Assembly (NCBI RefSeq): GCF_049674955.1
Contig: NZ_CP187232.1
Coordinates: forward strand, 8,618,001 to 8,682,000
Direction: 5' to 3'
Length of the DNA stretch: 64,000 nucleotides
Source of the DNA: Sphaerisporangium viridialbum
GTDB lineage: Bacteria; Actinomycetota; Actinomycetes; Streptosporangiales; Streptosporangiaceae
Position 1 is the first letter of the stretch, and each line of letters begins with the position of its first letter. Below are positions 15,725 to 23,966 of this stretch, piece after piece. The position numbers and the translations under genes were made by a program. The notes beneath the pieces are model-generated. The model made no database searches. It saw only the letters and a list, made by a program, of their open reading frames with translations, and had not been told where the DNA came from.

Positions 15725-17464
15725 GTGACAGATCGCATCGAGGCAGCGGCAACGGAGCTGCGTCCCCTCCTTCAAGAGTTCATTCTCTGGGCATCAGACA
15801 ACGCACCGGACAGTGATCCCGACCTGGTGGGACCCGCCGCTCTCTGGCACCGCCTGATCGCTCGAGACGACGTCCACCTGTGGAAGCGTGACGATCTCCG
15901 CCCGGTCCTGGTGGAACGCATGCCCCAGGTCGTCGAGGATCCCGACGCCGCGGCCGACGGCATGATCCCGGCCGTGCGCTCCTACCTCACCTTCCTCTCC
16001 TCCACGGGCCGGCTGGCGAAGGGCTCCGACAGCCTCGACGACCTGCTCGACGAGCTCGACGCCGTCGAGGACGACTTCGTCGAGGCGATGGAGGAGGTCC
16101 TCGGCGAGCGCGACTGGGACGAGGAGGAGGAAGACCTCGACGAGGAGGAGGTGGAGGGTCTCGGCGACTTCGAGCCCTTCGCCGACGAGCTCGCCGAGCT
16201 GCCGACCATCCGCCTGCGCCCCGACGCCGAGCTGGCCGAGGCCGCCCGCGAGGTGCCGCTGATCTCCAAGGCCCGCGACCTGGCAGTCTGGGTCGGCAAG
16301 TCGCGCAAGGTCGGCGAGGACACCTTGCTGAGCGACGAGGAGATCCGCCAGGCCCTGGCCGTGGCCGGGCTTCCCGAGCCCGCCGAGGGGCCGCTCGCCC
16401 ACGAGGTCCCCGCCCTGTGGAACCTCTGGAACCTCGCCGTCGACCTGGAGTTCCTCACCCCCGACGGTGAGGACACCGTCAGCGTCGACGAGGACACCGC
16501 CGCCTGGCCGTTCGAGAACGACGAGGACGTCCTCGACGCCTGGATGCTCGGCCTGCACTCGGTCGACTACGGCGACCCCGAGCTCGACGACGACGATCTG
16601 ACCCTCGCCCTCTCGGGCCTCACCCGCGCGCTGCTGATCAGGCTGCTGGTCGCGGGCGGCGAGCGCCCGGTCGACGACCTGCGCGAGGAGCTCGCGGAGG
16701 CCGCGGCCGAGTTCGACGACCTCGGCGCCTCCGCGTGGGCCGAGGCGGGCGACCCGCTCGCCTCCGTGCTCGAATGGCTCACCGGCTTCGGCATGATCAC
16801 CGTGTCCGGCGACCAGGTACGGCTCACGCCGCTCGGCACCGAGGGCGTGGTCCACCTGCTGGACGACGACGACATCGAGGTGGACGCGCGTCCCGCGATC
16901 GACGCGATGACCGCGCTCGACCTGCTGTCGTTCAGCGCCGATCTGCCCGAGGAGGAGGCCGACTCCGAGTTCGCCGCCTGGATGAAGCTGCGACAGCCCG
17001 CCACGGCCGCCGAGGAGCTCCTGGAGGCCGCCGCGGAGGACGAGGCGGACGCGCTCATCCGGGTCCAGGCCGCCAGCCTGGTGGGGTCTCTCGGGCCCGT
17101 CGCCGTCCCGGCCTGGCAGGAGGCGCTCAACGAGCCGTCTCTGCGGCCGTACGCCGCGACCCACCTCGCCCAGCTCGGCGTCGAGGACGCCCCTGAGCCG
17201 AGCCAGAGCGACACGCACTGGCTGATCCTCGACATGTGGACGATCTCGGCGGGCCTGGGCAGGCCCGAGTTCGTCAGCAGCCTGCACGACATCGGCCCTT
17301 CGCCGGTGCTGAGCAGCCTGCTCGAAGTGATCTGGAAGGTGCCCCACCCGCACGTCGAGGAGCTGCTGGAGGCCATCAGCGAGGCCCACCCCGACAAGCA
17401 GGTGGCCAAGGCGGCCAAGCGAGCCCTGTTCAAGGTCAGGTCCGGAGGGGCCGGCCGCGAGTAG
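15725..17464 (+). CDS. Large highly acidic protein of unknown function
   Basis: The 579-residue product is strongly acidic, with runs such as DWDEEEEDLDEEEVEG and LDDDDLTLAL, and has no membrane segment or signal peptide. The middle shows ALWNLWNLAVDLEFL and a possible winged-helix-like part (EWLTGFGMITVSGDQVRLTPLG). The C-terminal 150 residues are helical and repeat-like (AASLVGSLGPVAVPAWQEAL), suggesting HEAT-like scaffolding. I do not recognise a family function. GTG 15725 is the start. It stands alone, with its end facing the tRNA-Glu terminator. Confidence 0.82.
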   Translation: MTDRIEAAATELRPLLQEFILWASDNAPDSDPDLVGPAALWHRLIARDDVHLWKRDDLRPVLVERMPQVVEDPDAAADGMIPAVRSYLTFLSSTGRLAKGSDSLDDLLDELDAVEDDFVEAMEEVLGERDWDEEEEDLDEEEVEGLGDFEPFADELAELPTIRLRPDAELAEAAREVPLISKARDLAVWVGKSRKVGEDTLLSDEEIRQALAVAGLPEPAEGPLAHEVPALWNLWNLAVDLEFLTPDGEDTVSVDEDTAAWPFENDEDVLDAWMLGLHSVDYGDPELDDDDLTLALSGLTRALLIRLLVAGGERPVDDLREELAEAAAEFDDLGASAWAEAGDPLASVLEWLTGFGMITVSGDQVRLTPLGTEGVVHLLDDDDIEVDARPAIDAMTALDLLSFSADLPEEEADSEFAAWMKLRQPATAAEELLEAAAEDEADALIRVQAASLVGSLGPVAVPAWQEALNEPSLRPYAATHLAQLGVEDAPEPSQSDTHWLILDMWTISAGLGRPEFVSSLHDIGPSPVLSSLLEVIWKVPHPHVEELLEAISEAHPDKQVAKAAKRALFKVRSGGAGRE

Positions 17465-17540
17465 CCCCACCCGGCAGCGGGTGCGTCGCCGTCGGACGGT
17501 GGCGCACCCGCGGCCTGGCGGCTTTACGGTGAACGCGAAA

Positions 17541-17569
17541 AACCCTCGGAAGAAATGCTTCCGAGGGTT
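17541..17569 (-). terminator. Intrinsic terminator of the tRNA-Glu pair
   Basis: On the minus strand a perfect 12-bp stem (AACCCTCGGAAG with its complement) and five-base loop is followed by TTTTTCGCG. It lies directly after the second tRNA-Glu gene and also faces the end of the acidic-protein gene. Confidence 0.9.
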
Positions 17570-17579
17570 CTCGATCTGT

Positions 17580-17651
17580 AGCCCCGACCGGATTCGAACC
17601 GGCGCTACCGCCTTGAGAGGGCGGCGTCCTAGGCCACTAGACGACGGAGCC
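17580..17651 (-). tRNA. tRNA-Glu (CTC)
   Basis: The minus strand folds as a 72-nt tRNA: acceptor GGCTCCG with CGGGGCT, anticodon stem CCGCC/GGCGG with loop CTCTCAA (anticodon CTC), and T arm GCCGGTTCGAATCCGGT. The 3' CCA is not encoded. Compared with the copy at 17691-17762 it differs at three positions in the acceptor stem and one just before the T arm. Confidence 0.95.
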
Positions 17652-17690
17652 AGGTGGTGCATGACCTGGGTCATGTTGCGGCAGTGTGGT

Positions 17691-17762
17691 AGTCCCGACC
17701 GGATTCGAACCGGCGTTACCGCCTTGAGAGGGCGGCGTCCTAGGCCACTAGACGACGGGACC
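17691..17762 (-). tRNA. tRNA-Glu (CTC), second copy
   Basis: This 72-nt gene begins GGTCCCG and ends CGGGACT, with the same CTC anticodon loop as the copy 39 bp downstream. The two genes are co-oriented and probably processed from one transcript ending at the terminator at 17541-17569. Confidence 0.95.
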
Positions 17763-18231
17763 TTGCCACTGCCTGCCGGAACCGGATTCTGAACCGACGG
17801 AGGCGCCCCTGCGGACGCCTCGGCAACGGGCGTAACTCTACCGCACCCTTCAGAGCACGGCCAAACCGATTCCCCTTCACGTAATCGACGATGGCGTCCA
17901 AGCAGGACAGGAGACCCTTGGGCGATCAGCCGAGAGGCCCCCGGCGGTCGCCGTCGAACGTGGCCAGCACCAGGGCCGCAGCGCCACATCATGACGCCCG
18001 AGGGATCCACGACCCTGCTCGGCGGCCTCGCGCTCGGAGCGGTGGGGGCCCCGCCAAGATCGGAGCAAGCCGGACGAACTGGCGCTTCGCCGATCGCCGG
18101 TTCTCCTGACACCGCACAACCGCTTCGACGTGCGCACGTACGCACGGCCACGACAGCCGGGTGGCGGGAGATCGTCAAGATCTTGCACGTCCTCGCACCG
18201 CGATGAGGCCATTGCGATCCTGGAAAGCGAA
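17763..18231. other. Gap between tRNA-Glu pair and tRNA-Gln terminator, no gene supported
   Basis: Short open frames exist on both strands, but none shows a ribosome site together with third-position GC bias or a recognisable domain. Direct promoter sequence for the tRNA-Glu pair should lie in the left part. A small hairpin (GAGGCG...CGCCTC region near 17800-17822) is present. The stretch may be decayed coding sequence. Confidence 0.5.
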
Positions 18232-18264
18232 AGCGCCTATGCCTTACTTCAAGGCATAGGCGCT
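18232..18264 (-). terminator. Intrinsic terminator of tRNA-Gln
   Basis: A perfect 14-bp inverted repeat, AGCGCCTATGCCTT, loop ACTTC, and its complement, is followed on the minus strand by TTTCGCTTTCC. It lies 15 bp after the end of tRNA-Gln. Confidence 0.88.
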
Positions 18265-18279
18265 GCACAGGTAAACCTG

Positions 18280-18351
18280 CTGGGGTACCAGGACTCGAAC
18301 CTAGACTAGCTGAACCAGAATCAGCCGGGCTGCCAATTACCCCATACCCCA
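18280..18351 (-). tRNA. tRNA-Gln (CTG)
   Basis: The minus strand gives a 72-nt tRNA with acceptor TGGGGTA/TACCCCA plus G73, anticodon stem GCTGA/TCAGC and loop TTCTGGT (anticodon CTG), and T arm TAGGTTCGAGTCCTG. The unusual U1-A72 start is typical of tRNA-Gln. It lies 2.4 kb from gltX; actinobacterial GluRS usually also charges tRNA-Gln, with later amidation. Confidence 0.95.
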
Positions 18352-18393
18352 TTGCTCGCGGCCCGCTTAGAGCTGGCGCGCTTGCGACTCCGA

Positions 18394-18423
18394 AAGAATA
18401 GCCCAGCTTGGGGGCCAAGACCA
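18394..18423 (-). promoter_or_regulatory. Candidate promoter of tRNA-Gln
   Basis: On the minus strand TTGGTC and TATTCT are 18 bp apart, about 43 bp upstream of the mature tRNA-Gln 5' end, giving a plausible sigma-70-like promoter with a short 5' leader. Confidence 0.5.
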
Positions 18424-18567
18424 AAACGATTGCCGAAGCGGCGGATCACCCCTGGTGAGCCCTGGATCCGGCCCGGTGGCACCCGATCGCCCGTTAGGAG
18501 TGCCGAGGACCGCTCCGGCTGTGTAACGCTGCAAGGAAGAGCCTTTGCCACGTGAGGAGCCCGCGCG

Positions 18568-20562
18568 TTGACCGAGAACCCCTTCTTCGTCCCGAGTGCC
18601 CTGCCCTACGAGCTGCCGCCGTTCGCGGAGATCCGCGAGGAGCACTACGCGCCCGCCTTCGAACGCGGCATGGCCGAGCAGCTCGCGGAGGTCGAGGCCA
18701 TCGCCGGCAGCGCCGACCCGCCGACCTTCGACAACACCGTGGCGGCGCTCGAACGGTCGGGCCGGCTCCTGTACCGCGTCTCCACGGTGTTCTTCAACCA
18801 GGCCTCCTCCGACACCAACCCGGCCGTCCAGGCGATCCAGAAGGACGTCACCCCGAAGCTCGCCCAGCACAGCGACGCGATCCACCTCAACACGCGGCTC
18901 TTCGCCCGTATCAAGGCGATCTCCGCCGCCGGACTGGACGCCGAGCAGCGGTGGCTGCTGGAGCGCTACGTCACCGACTTCGTCCGCGCGGGCGCCGAGC
19001 TGGGGCCTGCCGACCAGGAGCGGCTCAGGGGCCTCAACGAGGAGCTGTCGACCCTCTCGACCCAGTTCGAGCAGAACCTTCTCGCCGACACCAACGCCTC
19101 CGCGATCGTGGTCGAGGACGCCGCCGAGCTCGACGGCCTGTCGGAGGACTCCATCAGGGCCGCCGCCGAGACCGCGAAGTCACGCGGGCTCGAAGGCAAG
19201 TACGTCCTCACGCTGGTGCTGCCCACCGGCCAGCCCGTGCTGACCGAGCTGACGAACCGCGACCTGCGCGAGCGCATCCACAAGGCGTCCACGGAGCGGG
19301 GCCTCCGGGACAACGCCGAGCTGGTCGTCCGCATGGCGAAGCTCAGGGCCGACCGGGCGGCGCTCCTCGGCTACGCCAGCCACGCCGCGTACGTCGTGGC
19401 CGACCAGACCGCGCCCGGCACCGAGGCCGTCACCGAGATGCTGGGCAAGCTCACCCCCGCCGCCGTGGCGAACGCCCACAGGGAGGCCGGCGAGCTGCGC
19501 GAGACGGCCGGCTTCGACATCGAGGCCTGGGACTGGTCCTTCTACGCCGAGAAGGTTCGCGAGGCCCGCTACGCCATCGACAGCCGCCAGATGCGCCCGT
19601 ACTTCGAGCTGGACCGCGTGCTGCGCGACGGGGTGTTCCACGCGGCCCACGAGCTCTACGGGCTGAACTTCAGCGAGCGCTCCGACCTGGTGGGCTACCA
19701 CCCCGACGTGCGGGTCTTCGAGGTGTCGGACGAGGACGGCTCGCCGCTCGGCCTGTTCCTCGGCGACTTCTACGCCAGGGAGTCCAAGCGCGGCGGCGCG
19801 TGGATGAACAGCCTGGTCAAGCAGTCGCGCCTCGACGGCACGCGCCCCGTGGTGGTCAACAACCTCAACATCGTCAAGCCTCCGGCCGGAGAGCCGACGC
19901 TGATGACCTTCGACCAGGTCAACACGATGTTCCACGAGTTCGGGCACGCGCTGCACGGGCTGTTCTCGGCCGTCCAGTTCCCGCGCTTCTCGGGTACTGC
20001 GGTGCCGCGCGACTTCGTCGAGTACCCCTCGCAGGTCAACGAGATGTGGGCCGTCTGGCCCGAGGTGCTGGCCAACTACGCCCGCCACCACGAGACCGGC
20101 GAGCCGATGCCGCAGGACCTGGTCGACCGGATGCTGGAGGCGCAGAAGTTCAACCAGGGCTTCGAGACCGTGGAGTACCTCGCCGCCACCCTGCTCGACT
20201 GGGCGTGGCACACCGTCGACGGCGAGCCGGGCGACCCGCTGGAGTTCGAGAGCCGGGCACTGCGCGAGGCCAACGTCGACCTGCCGCTCGTGCCGCCGCG
20301 CTACCGCAGCACGTACTTCGCCCACATCTGGGCGGGCGGCTACAGCGCGGGCTACTACTCCTACATCTGGAGCGAGATCCTGGACGCCGACACCGTGGAG
20401 TGGTTCAAGGAGAACGGCGGCCTCTCGCGGGAGAACGGCGACACCTTCCGCCGCGAACTGCTCTCCAGGGGCGGCAGCGTGGACGCCATGACGGCCTTCA
20501 GGAGCTTCCGTGGCCGCGACCCGCACCTTTCGCCCCTGCTGGAGCGCCGCGGCCTCCTCTGA
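18568..20562 (+). CDS. M3 family zinc oligopeptidase (peptidyl-dipeptidase Dcp-like)
   Basis: The 664-residue protein has the M3 zinc motif HEFGHALHG with the first His near residue 456, and typical flanks (MTFDQVNTMFHEFGH, YFAHIWAGGYSAGYYSYIW, LSRGGS). It lacks a signal peptide, so it degrades oligopeptides in the cytoplasm. Start is TTG 18568 with GTGAGGAGC upstream. Length fits the Dcp/oligopeptidase A group. It is alone between tRNA-Gln and gltX and ends at a strong hairpin. Confidence 0.95.
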   Translation: MTENPFFVPSALPYELPPFAEIREEHYAPAFERGMAEQLAEVEAIAGSADPPTFDNTVAALERSGRLLYRVSTVFFNQASSDTNPAVQAIQKDVTPKLAQHSDAIHLNTRLFARIKAISAAGLDAEQRWLLERYVTDFVRAGAELGPADQERLRGLNEELSTLSTQFEQNLLADTNASAIVVEDAAELDGLSEDSIRAAAETAKSRGLEGKYVLTLVLPTGQPVLTELTNRDLRERIHKASTERGLRDNAELVVRMAKLRADRAALLGYASHAAYVVADQTAPGTEAVTEMLGKLTPAAVANAHREAGELRETAGFDIEAWDWSFYAEKVREARYAIDSRQMRPYFELDRVLRDGVFHAAHELYGLNFSERSDLVGYHPDVRVFEVSDEDGSPLGLFLGDFYARESKRGGAWMNSLVKQSRLDGTRPVVVNNLNIVKPPAGEPTLMTFDQVNTMFHEFGHALHGLFSAVQFPRFSGTAVPRDFVEYPSQVNEMWAVWPEVLANYARHHETGEPMPQDLVDRMLEAQKFNQGFETVEYLAATLLDWAWHTVDGEPGDPLEFESRALREANVDLPLVPPRYRSTYFAHIWAGGYSAGYYSYIWSEILDADTVEWFKENGGLSRENGDTFRRELLSRGGSVDAMTAFRSFRGRDPHLSPLLERRGLL

Positions 20563-20578
20563 GGCCACAGGCACGGCT

Positions 20579-20618
20579 GGCTCACCGCCGCGCCCGGCTC
20601 CGGGCGCGGCGGTGAGCC
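20579..20618. terminator. Strong hairpin after the M3 peptidase gene
   Basis: GGCTCACCGCCGCGCCCGG (20579-20597) and its perfect complement (20600-20618) make a 19-bp stem, extended further outside by CACG/CGTG-like pairing. There is no T-run. It lies between convergent genes. Confidence 0.8.
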
Positions 20619-20653
20619 GTGCAGGGTCCCCTTCGAGGCCGGCGATGGCCTGC

Positions 20654-20767
20654 CTCGGCCGACCGCTCAGGCCGGGGTCCGCGCCCGGAGCGATGGCCCG
20701 CCGCTCAGGCAGAGGTCTGTGCCCGGAGCGATGGCCCGCCGCTCAGGCAGGGGTCTGTGCCTGGAGC
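20654..20767. repeat. Three tandem 38-bp units containing the gltX stop codon
   Basis: Units 20730-20767, 20692-20729 and 20654-20691 follow each other without gaps. The first carries the last codons and stop of gltX. The second differs from it at few positions, and the third is more diverged in its outer part. All share a core of the type GCTCAGGC-N-G-N-GGTC-N-G-N-GCC-N-GGAGC. Confidence 0.85.
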
Positions 20768-22146
20768 TTCGCCAGAGCGGTGCGCAGCCGCTCGACGGCC
20801 TTCTCGCGGCCCAGCACCTCGATCGACTCGAACAGCGGAAGCCCCACCGTGCGGCCGGTGATCGCGACGCGGACCGGGGCCTGGGCCTTGCCGAGCTTCA
20901 GCCCGTGCTCGGCGCCGACCTCCTCCAGGGCGGTCTTCAGCGACTCGGTGTCGAAGGAGACCGTCTCCAGCCGTGCGAGGTAGCCGGCCAGGATGTTCTC
21001 CGCGCCGGGCTTCATCGCCTTGTCCCAGCTCGCCTGGTCGAAGACCGGCTCGTCGAGGAAGAGGAAGTCGACGTTGGCCGTGATCTCGGACAGCACCGTG
21101 ATGCGTGTCTGGGCCAGCGGCGCGACCTTGGCGAAGGTCTCGCGGCCCCAGCTCTGGTCGAGCCAGGGGTCGCAGCGCCTGATGAAGACCTCGACCGGCA
21201 GCGCCCTGATGTACTCACCGTTGAACGCCCGCAGCTTCTTCTCGTCGAAGAAGGCCGGGGAGGGGTTCACATCGGCGAGCTTGAACAGCGGCACCATCTC
21301 GGACCACGGCATGATCTCGCGGTCGTCCCCGGGGCCCCAGCCGAGCAGCATGAGGTAGTTGACCATCGCCTCGGGGAGGTAGCCCTCGTCGCGGTAGGAC
21401 TCCAGCGCCACCTTGTCGCGGCGCTTGGAGAGCTTCTGCCGCTTCTCGTTGACGATGACGGGCAGGTGCGCCCACGTCGGCGGGGCGACACCGAGCGCGT
21501 CCCAGAGCAGCTGCTGCTTGGGGGTGTTCGACAGGTGCTCCTCGGCGCGGACGACGTGGGTGATCCGCATCTCGATGTCGTCGGCCACGTTGGCGAGGAC
21601 GAACAGCGGGGATCCGTCGGCCCGGGCGATGACGAAGTCCTCGATGGCCTGGTTCGGGAACTCCACCCGGCCGCGGACCAGGTCGTCGACCACGGTCACA
21701 CCCTCGTCGGGCGTGCGGAAGCGCACCGCGCCCTCCGGCAGGCCCCGGTCGCGGCAGAACCCGTCGTACCCCTGGTGCTCCGAGCCCGTGCGCGCCTTCA
21801 CCTCGTCGCGGGTGCAGGTGCAGTGGTACGCCTTGCCGTCCGCGATCAGCTTCGCCGCGGCGGCGCGGTGCTGCTCCTCGTACGCCGACTGGAAGTACGG
21901 CCCCTCGAAGTGCGGGGACTCGCCGTGGATGCCGATCCAGGCGAGGGCCGAGATGATGCCCTCGGTCCACTCGGGCCGGTTGCGCGCGGCGTCGGTGTCC
22001 TCCACGCGCAGGACGAACCGGCCGCCGGTCTGCTCGGCGAGCGCCCAGTTGAACAGCGCGGAACGGGCCCCGCCGACGTGGAACATGCCGGTCGGGGACG
22101 GAGCGAAACGGACCCTGAGGGCGGGCTCGGGCTGGAGGTCAGTCAC
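20743..22146 (-). CDS. gltX: Glutamyl-tRNA synthetase GltX
   Basis: GltX charges tRNA-Glu, and in most actinobacteria also tRNA-Gln. The 467-residue product has the class I HIGH-like motif RFAPSPTGMFHVGGARSALF, the DTDAARNRPEW segment, and the KMSKS-like RQKLSKRRDKVAL. Start is GTG 22146, which overlaps the stop of the FAH gene by 8 bp, so translation is coupled. Two tRNA-Glu and one tRNA-Gln gene lie within 4.6 kb. Its last codons are part of a 38-bp tandem repeat. Confidence 0.97.
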   Translation of the reverse strand: MTDLQPEPALRVRFAPSPTGMFHVGGARSALFNWALAEQTGGRFVLRVEDTDAARNRPEWTEGIISALAWIGIHGESPHFEGPYFQSAYEEQHRAAAAKLIADGKAYHCTCTRDEVKARTGSEHQGYDGFCRDRGLPEGAVRFRTPDEGVTVVDDLVRGRVEFPNQAIEDFVIARADGSPLFVLANVADDIEMRITHVVRAEEHLSNTPKQQLLWDALGVAPPTWAHLPVIVNEKRQKLSKRRDKVALESYRDEGYLPEAMVNYLMLLGWGPGDDREIMPWSEMVPLFKLADVNPSPAFFDEKKLRAFNGEYIRALPVEVFIRRCDPWLDQSWGRETFAKVAPLAQTRITVLSEITANVDFLFLDEPVFDQASWDKAMKPGAENILAGYLARLETVSFDTESLKTALEEVGAEHGLKLGKAQAPVRVAITGRTVGLPLFESIEVLGREKAVERLRTALAKLQAQTPA

Positions 22147-22918
22147 GGGGAACCACCCGGTTCGTGAGAGTGCCGATGCCTTCGATGCCCACGCTGACCT
22201 CGTCGCCGTCATCGAGCGGGCCGACCCCCTCCGGCGTGCCGGTGAGGATCACGTCCCCCGGGATGAGGGTCATGACTTCGGTGATGTAGGCGATCAGCTT
22301 CGGGATGTCGTGGATGAGCTGGGATGTGCGCGCGCTCTGCTTGAGCTCGCCGTTGACGGTCGTCGTGATCGCGAGGTCGGAGGGGTCGAGCTGGGTCTGG
22401 ATCCACGGGCCGAGCGGGCAGAACGTGTCGAACCCCTTGGCCCTGGTCCACTGCCCGTCCTTGCGCTGGAGGTCGCGGGCGGTGACGTCGTTCGCGCAGG
22501 TGTATCCGAAGATGACCTCGTGGGCCCGCTCGACCGGCACCTCGCGGCACAGGCGGCCGATGACGACGGCGAGCTCGCCCTCGTAGTCGACCCGCTCGGA
22601 GAGCTTGTGGGGGTACACGATCGCCTCGCCGTGGCCGATCACCGACGTGGACGGCTTGCTGAAGATCAGTGGCTCGGCCGGAGGCTCGCCGCCCATCTCG
22701 CGGGCGTGCTCGGCGTAGTTCTTGCCGACCGCGATGACCTTGCTGGGCAGCATCGGCGTCACGAGGCGGACTTCCTGGAGCGGGAAACGCTCGCCGGTGA
22801 ACTGGATCTCGCCGAACGGGTGCCCGGCGACCCTGGAGACGAACTCCTCACCCTGAGCGCCCTCGACCACGCCGAACGCGACACCTTCACCTGTGGAGAA
22901 CCTTGCGATACGCACCAC
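22139..22918 (-). CDS. Fumarylacetoacetate hydrolase (FAH) family protein
   Basis: The 259-residue enzyme has the FAH core: VIAVGKNYAEHAREMG, FSKPSTSVIGHGEAIVYP, the metal-binding DYEGELAVVIG, and LIPGDVILTGTPEGVGPL near the end. Members hydrolyse or decarboxylate acylpyruvate-like acids; substrate cannot be told. ATG 22918 is the start. It is cotranscribed with gltX, a conserved pairing in actinobacteria as far as I recall, although no metabolic reason is apparent. Confidence 0.93.
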   Translation of the reverse strand: MVRIARFSTGEGVAFGVVEGAQGEEFVSRVAGHPFGEIQFTGERFPLQEVRLVTPMLPSKVIAVGKNYAEHAREMGGEPPAEPLIFSKPSTSVIGHGEAIVYPHKLSERVDYEGELAVVIGRLCREVPVERAHEVIFGYTCANDVTARDLQRKDGQWTRAKGFDTFCPLGPWIQTQLDPSDLAITTTVNGELKQSARTSQLIHDIPKLIAYITEVMTLIPGDVILTGTPEGVGPLDDGDEVSVGIEGIGTLTNRVVPRD

Positions 22919-22969
22919 ACAAGGCTAGTGCCGCCCGCAAACCCGCCAGGACACCAGCGTGGCCGGACG

Positions 22970-23329
22970 TCAGCCCTCGGCGGGTCCCTCCGGCTCAGGA
23001 GTCGTCGTCTCCTCGGCGCCCGCCCGGCCTTCGGCGTTCTCCTGGTCTTGGGTGCCCGCCTGGCCTTCGGTGTCCGCCTGGCCGCGGCGCCCGGCGTACC
23101 GCTGCCTGAAGCGCTCCACCCGGCCGGCGGTGTCCATCACGCGGCTGCGGCCGGTGTAGAACGGGTGGCTCGCCGAGGAGACGTCCACGTCGACGACGGG
23201 GTACACCTTGCCGTCCGACCACTCGATGGTCTTGTCACTCCGGATCGTCGACCGGGTGAGAATGGCGAAGTTCGCGCTCGGGTCACGGAAGACGACCGGG
23301 TGGTAATCGGGATGGATGCCCTTCTTCAT
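22970..23329 (-). CDS. rpmE2: Ribosomal protein L31 type B with acidic C-terminal extension
   Basis: MKKGIHPDYHPVVFRDPSAN followed by ASHPFYTGRSRVMDTAGRVERF identifies L31 type B. It has no cysteines, so it is the zinc-free form often induced under zinc starvation. The L31 part covers about 85 residues; another 34 residues of Glu/Gln/Gly/Ala-rich low complexity (GQADTEGQAGTQDQENAEGR) follow, longer than usual. A start two codons earlier (ATG 23335) is possible, since GGAGG lies very close. It is divergent from the heme-oxygenase-like gene, with 177 bp between. Confidence 0.93.
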   Translation of the reverse strand: MKKGIHPDYHPVVFRDPSANFAILTRSTIRSDKTIEWSDGKVYPVVDVDVSSASHPFYTGRSRVMDTAGRVERFRQRYAGRRGQADTEGQAGTQDQENAEGRAGAEETTTPEPEGPAEG

Positions 23330-23506
23330 GGCCATCGCCCTCCGGGATACCTAGACGGTGTTCTCCCAGCTTATGCGCGGCATCGGCGGCGGAAGAGGCG
23401 GGAGCCGTACGGGCGGGGGCCGGTGATCGTAGGGTGGCGTTACCGGGCTCGGTACCGTCCAGGACGGCCCGGCGAGGGGTACGAGCACGCCTGACGAGGA
23501 GTGGAC

Positions 23507-23893
23507 ATGTCCGTGGTGAAGATCAACGCGCTGACCGTCCCGGCCGAGATGCGCGAGGCGCTTGAAAGCCGGTTCGGCAACCGCGCAGGGATGGTGGAGT
23601 CGTCCGACGGCTTCGAGTGGTTCGAGCTGCTCAGGCCGGTCGAGGGCACCGACCGCTATCTCGTGTACACGCGCTGGCGCAGCGAGGAGGACTTCCAGCG
23701 CTGGCAGGAGAGCCAGGCGTTCCAGGCCGGCCACGCGCGGGCGAGGGCCGAGGCCGAGGCGCAGGGGCAGGGCGAGGGCCACGGGCACGGCCAGGCGGCG
23801 GCCCAGGGGCACGGCCACGGGCAGGGCCCGGCCGCGACGGGGTCCGAGCTGTGGTCCTTCGAGGTCGTGCAGAGCGCAGGTCACAAGAAGTAG
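23507..23893 (+). CDS. IsdG/MhuD-like antibiotic biosynthesis monooxygenase domain protein with His/Gly-rich insert
   Basis: This 128-residue protein keeps the residues of heme-degrading monooxygenases: Asn7 (MSVVKIN), the Trp in RWQESQAF and the proximal His in FQAGHARAR. A typical member would end soon after. Here a low-complexity segment rich in Gln, Gly, Ala and His (GQGEGHGHGQAAAQGHGHGQ) is inserted before the last strand (ELWSFEVVQ). The insert has five or so His in HGH pairs and could bind metal or heme. ATG 23507 follows GAGGAG. It ends 73 bp before the WYL regulator, which is convergent. Confidence 0.85.
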   Translation: MSVVKINALTVPAEMREALESRFGNRAGMVESSDGFEWFELLRPVEGTDRYLVYTRWRSEEDFQRWQESQAFQAGHARARAEAEAQGQGEGHGHGQAAAQGHGHGQGPAATGSELWSFEVVQSAGHKK

Positions 23894-23966
23894 CGCCTCT
23901 CAGCCCTCCCGCACCTGCCCACGGGCGAACGTGACGCGGGCCCGGCGACATGGGTGGACCGGGCGA

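Noticed and set aside
17877..18212. Open frames in the gap between tRNA-Glu and tRNA-Gln
   Set aside because: Frames on both strands lack a ribosome site, codon bias and domains; described as a gap.
15794..18424. Very long open frame on the minus strand opposite the acidic-protein gene
   Set aside because: It runs antisense to a gene with strong codon bias and through two tRNA genes; it is a by-product of high GC.
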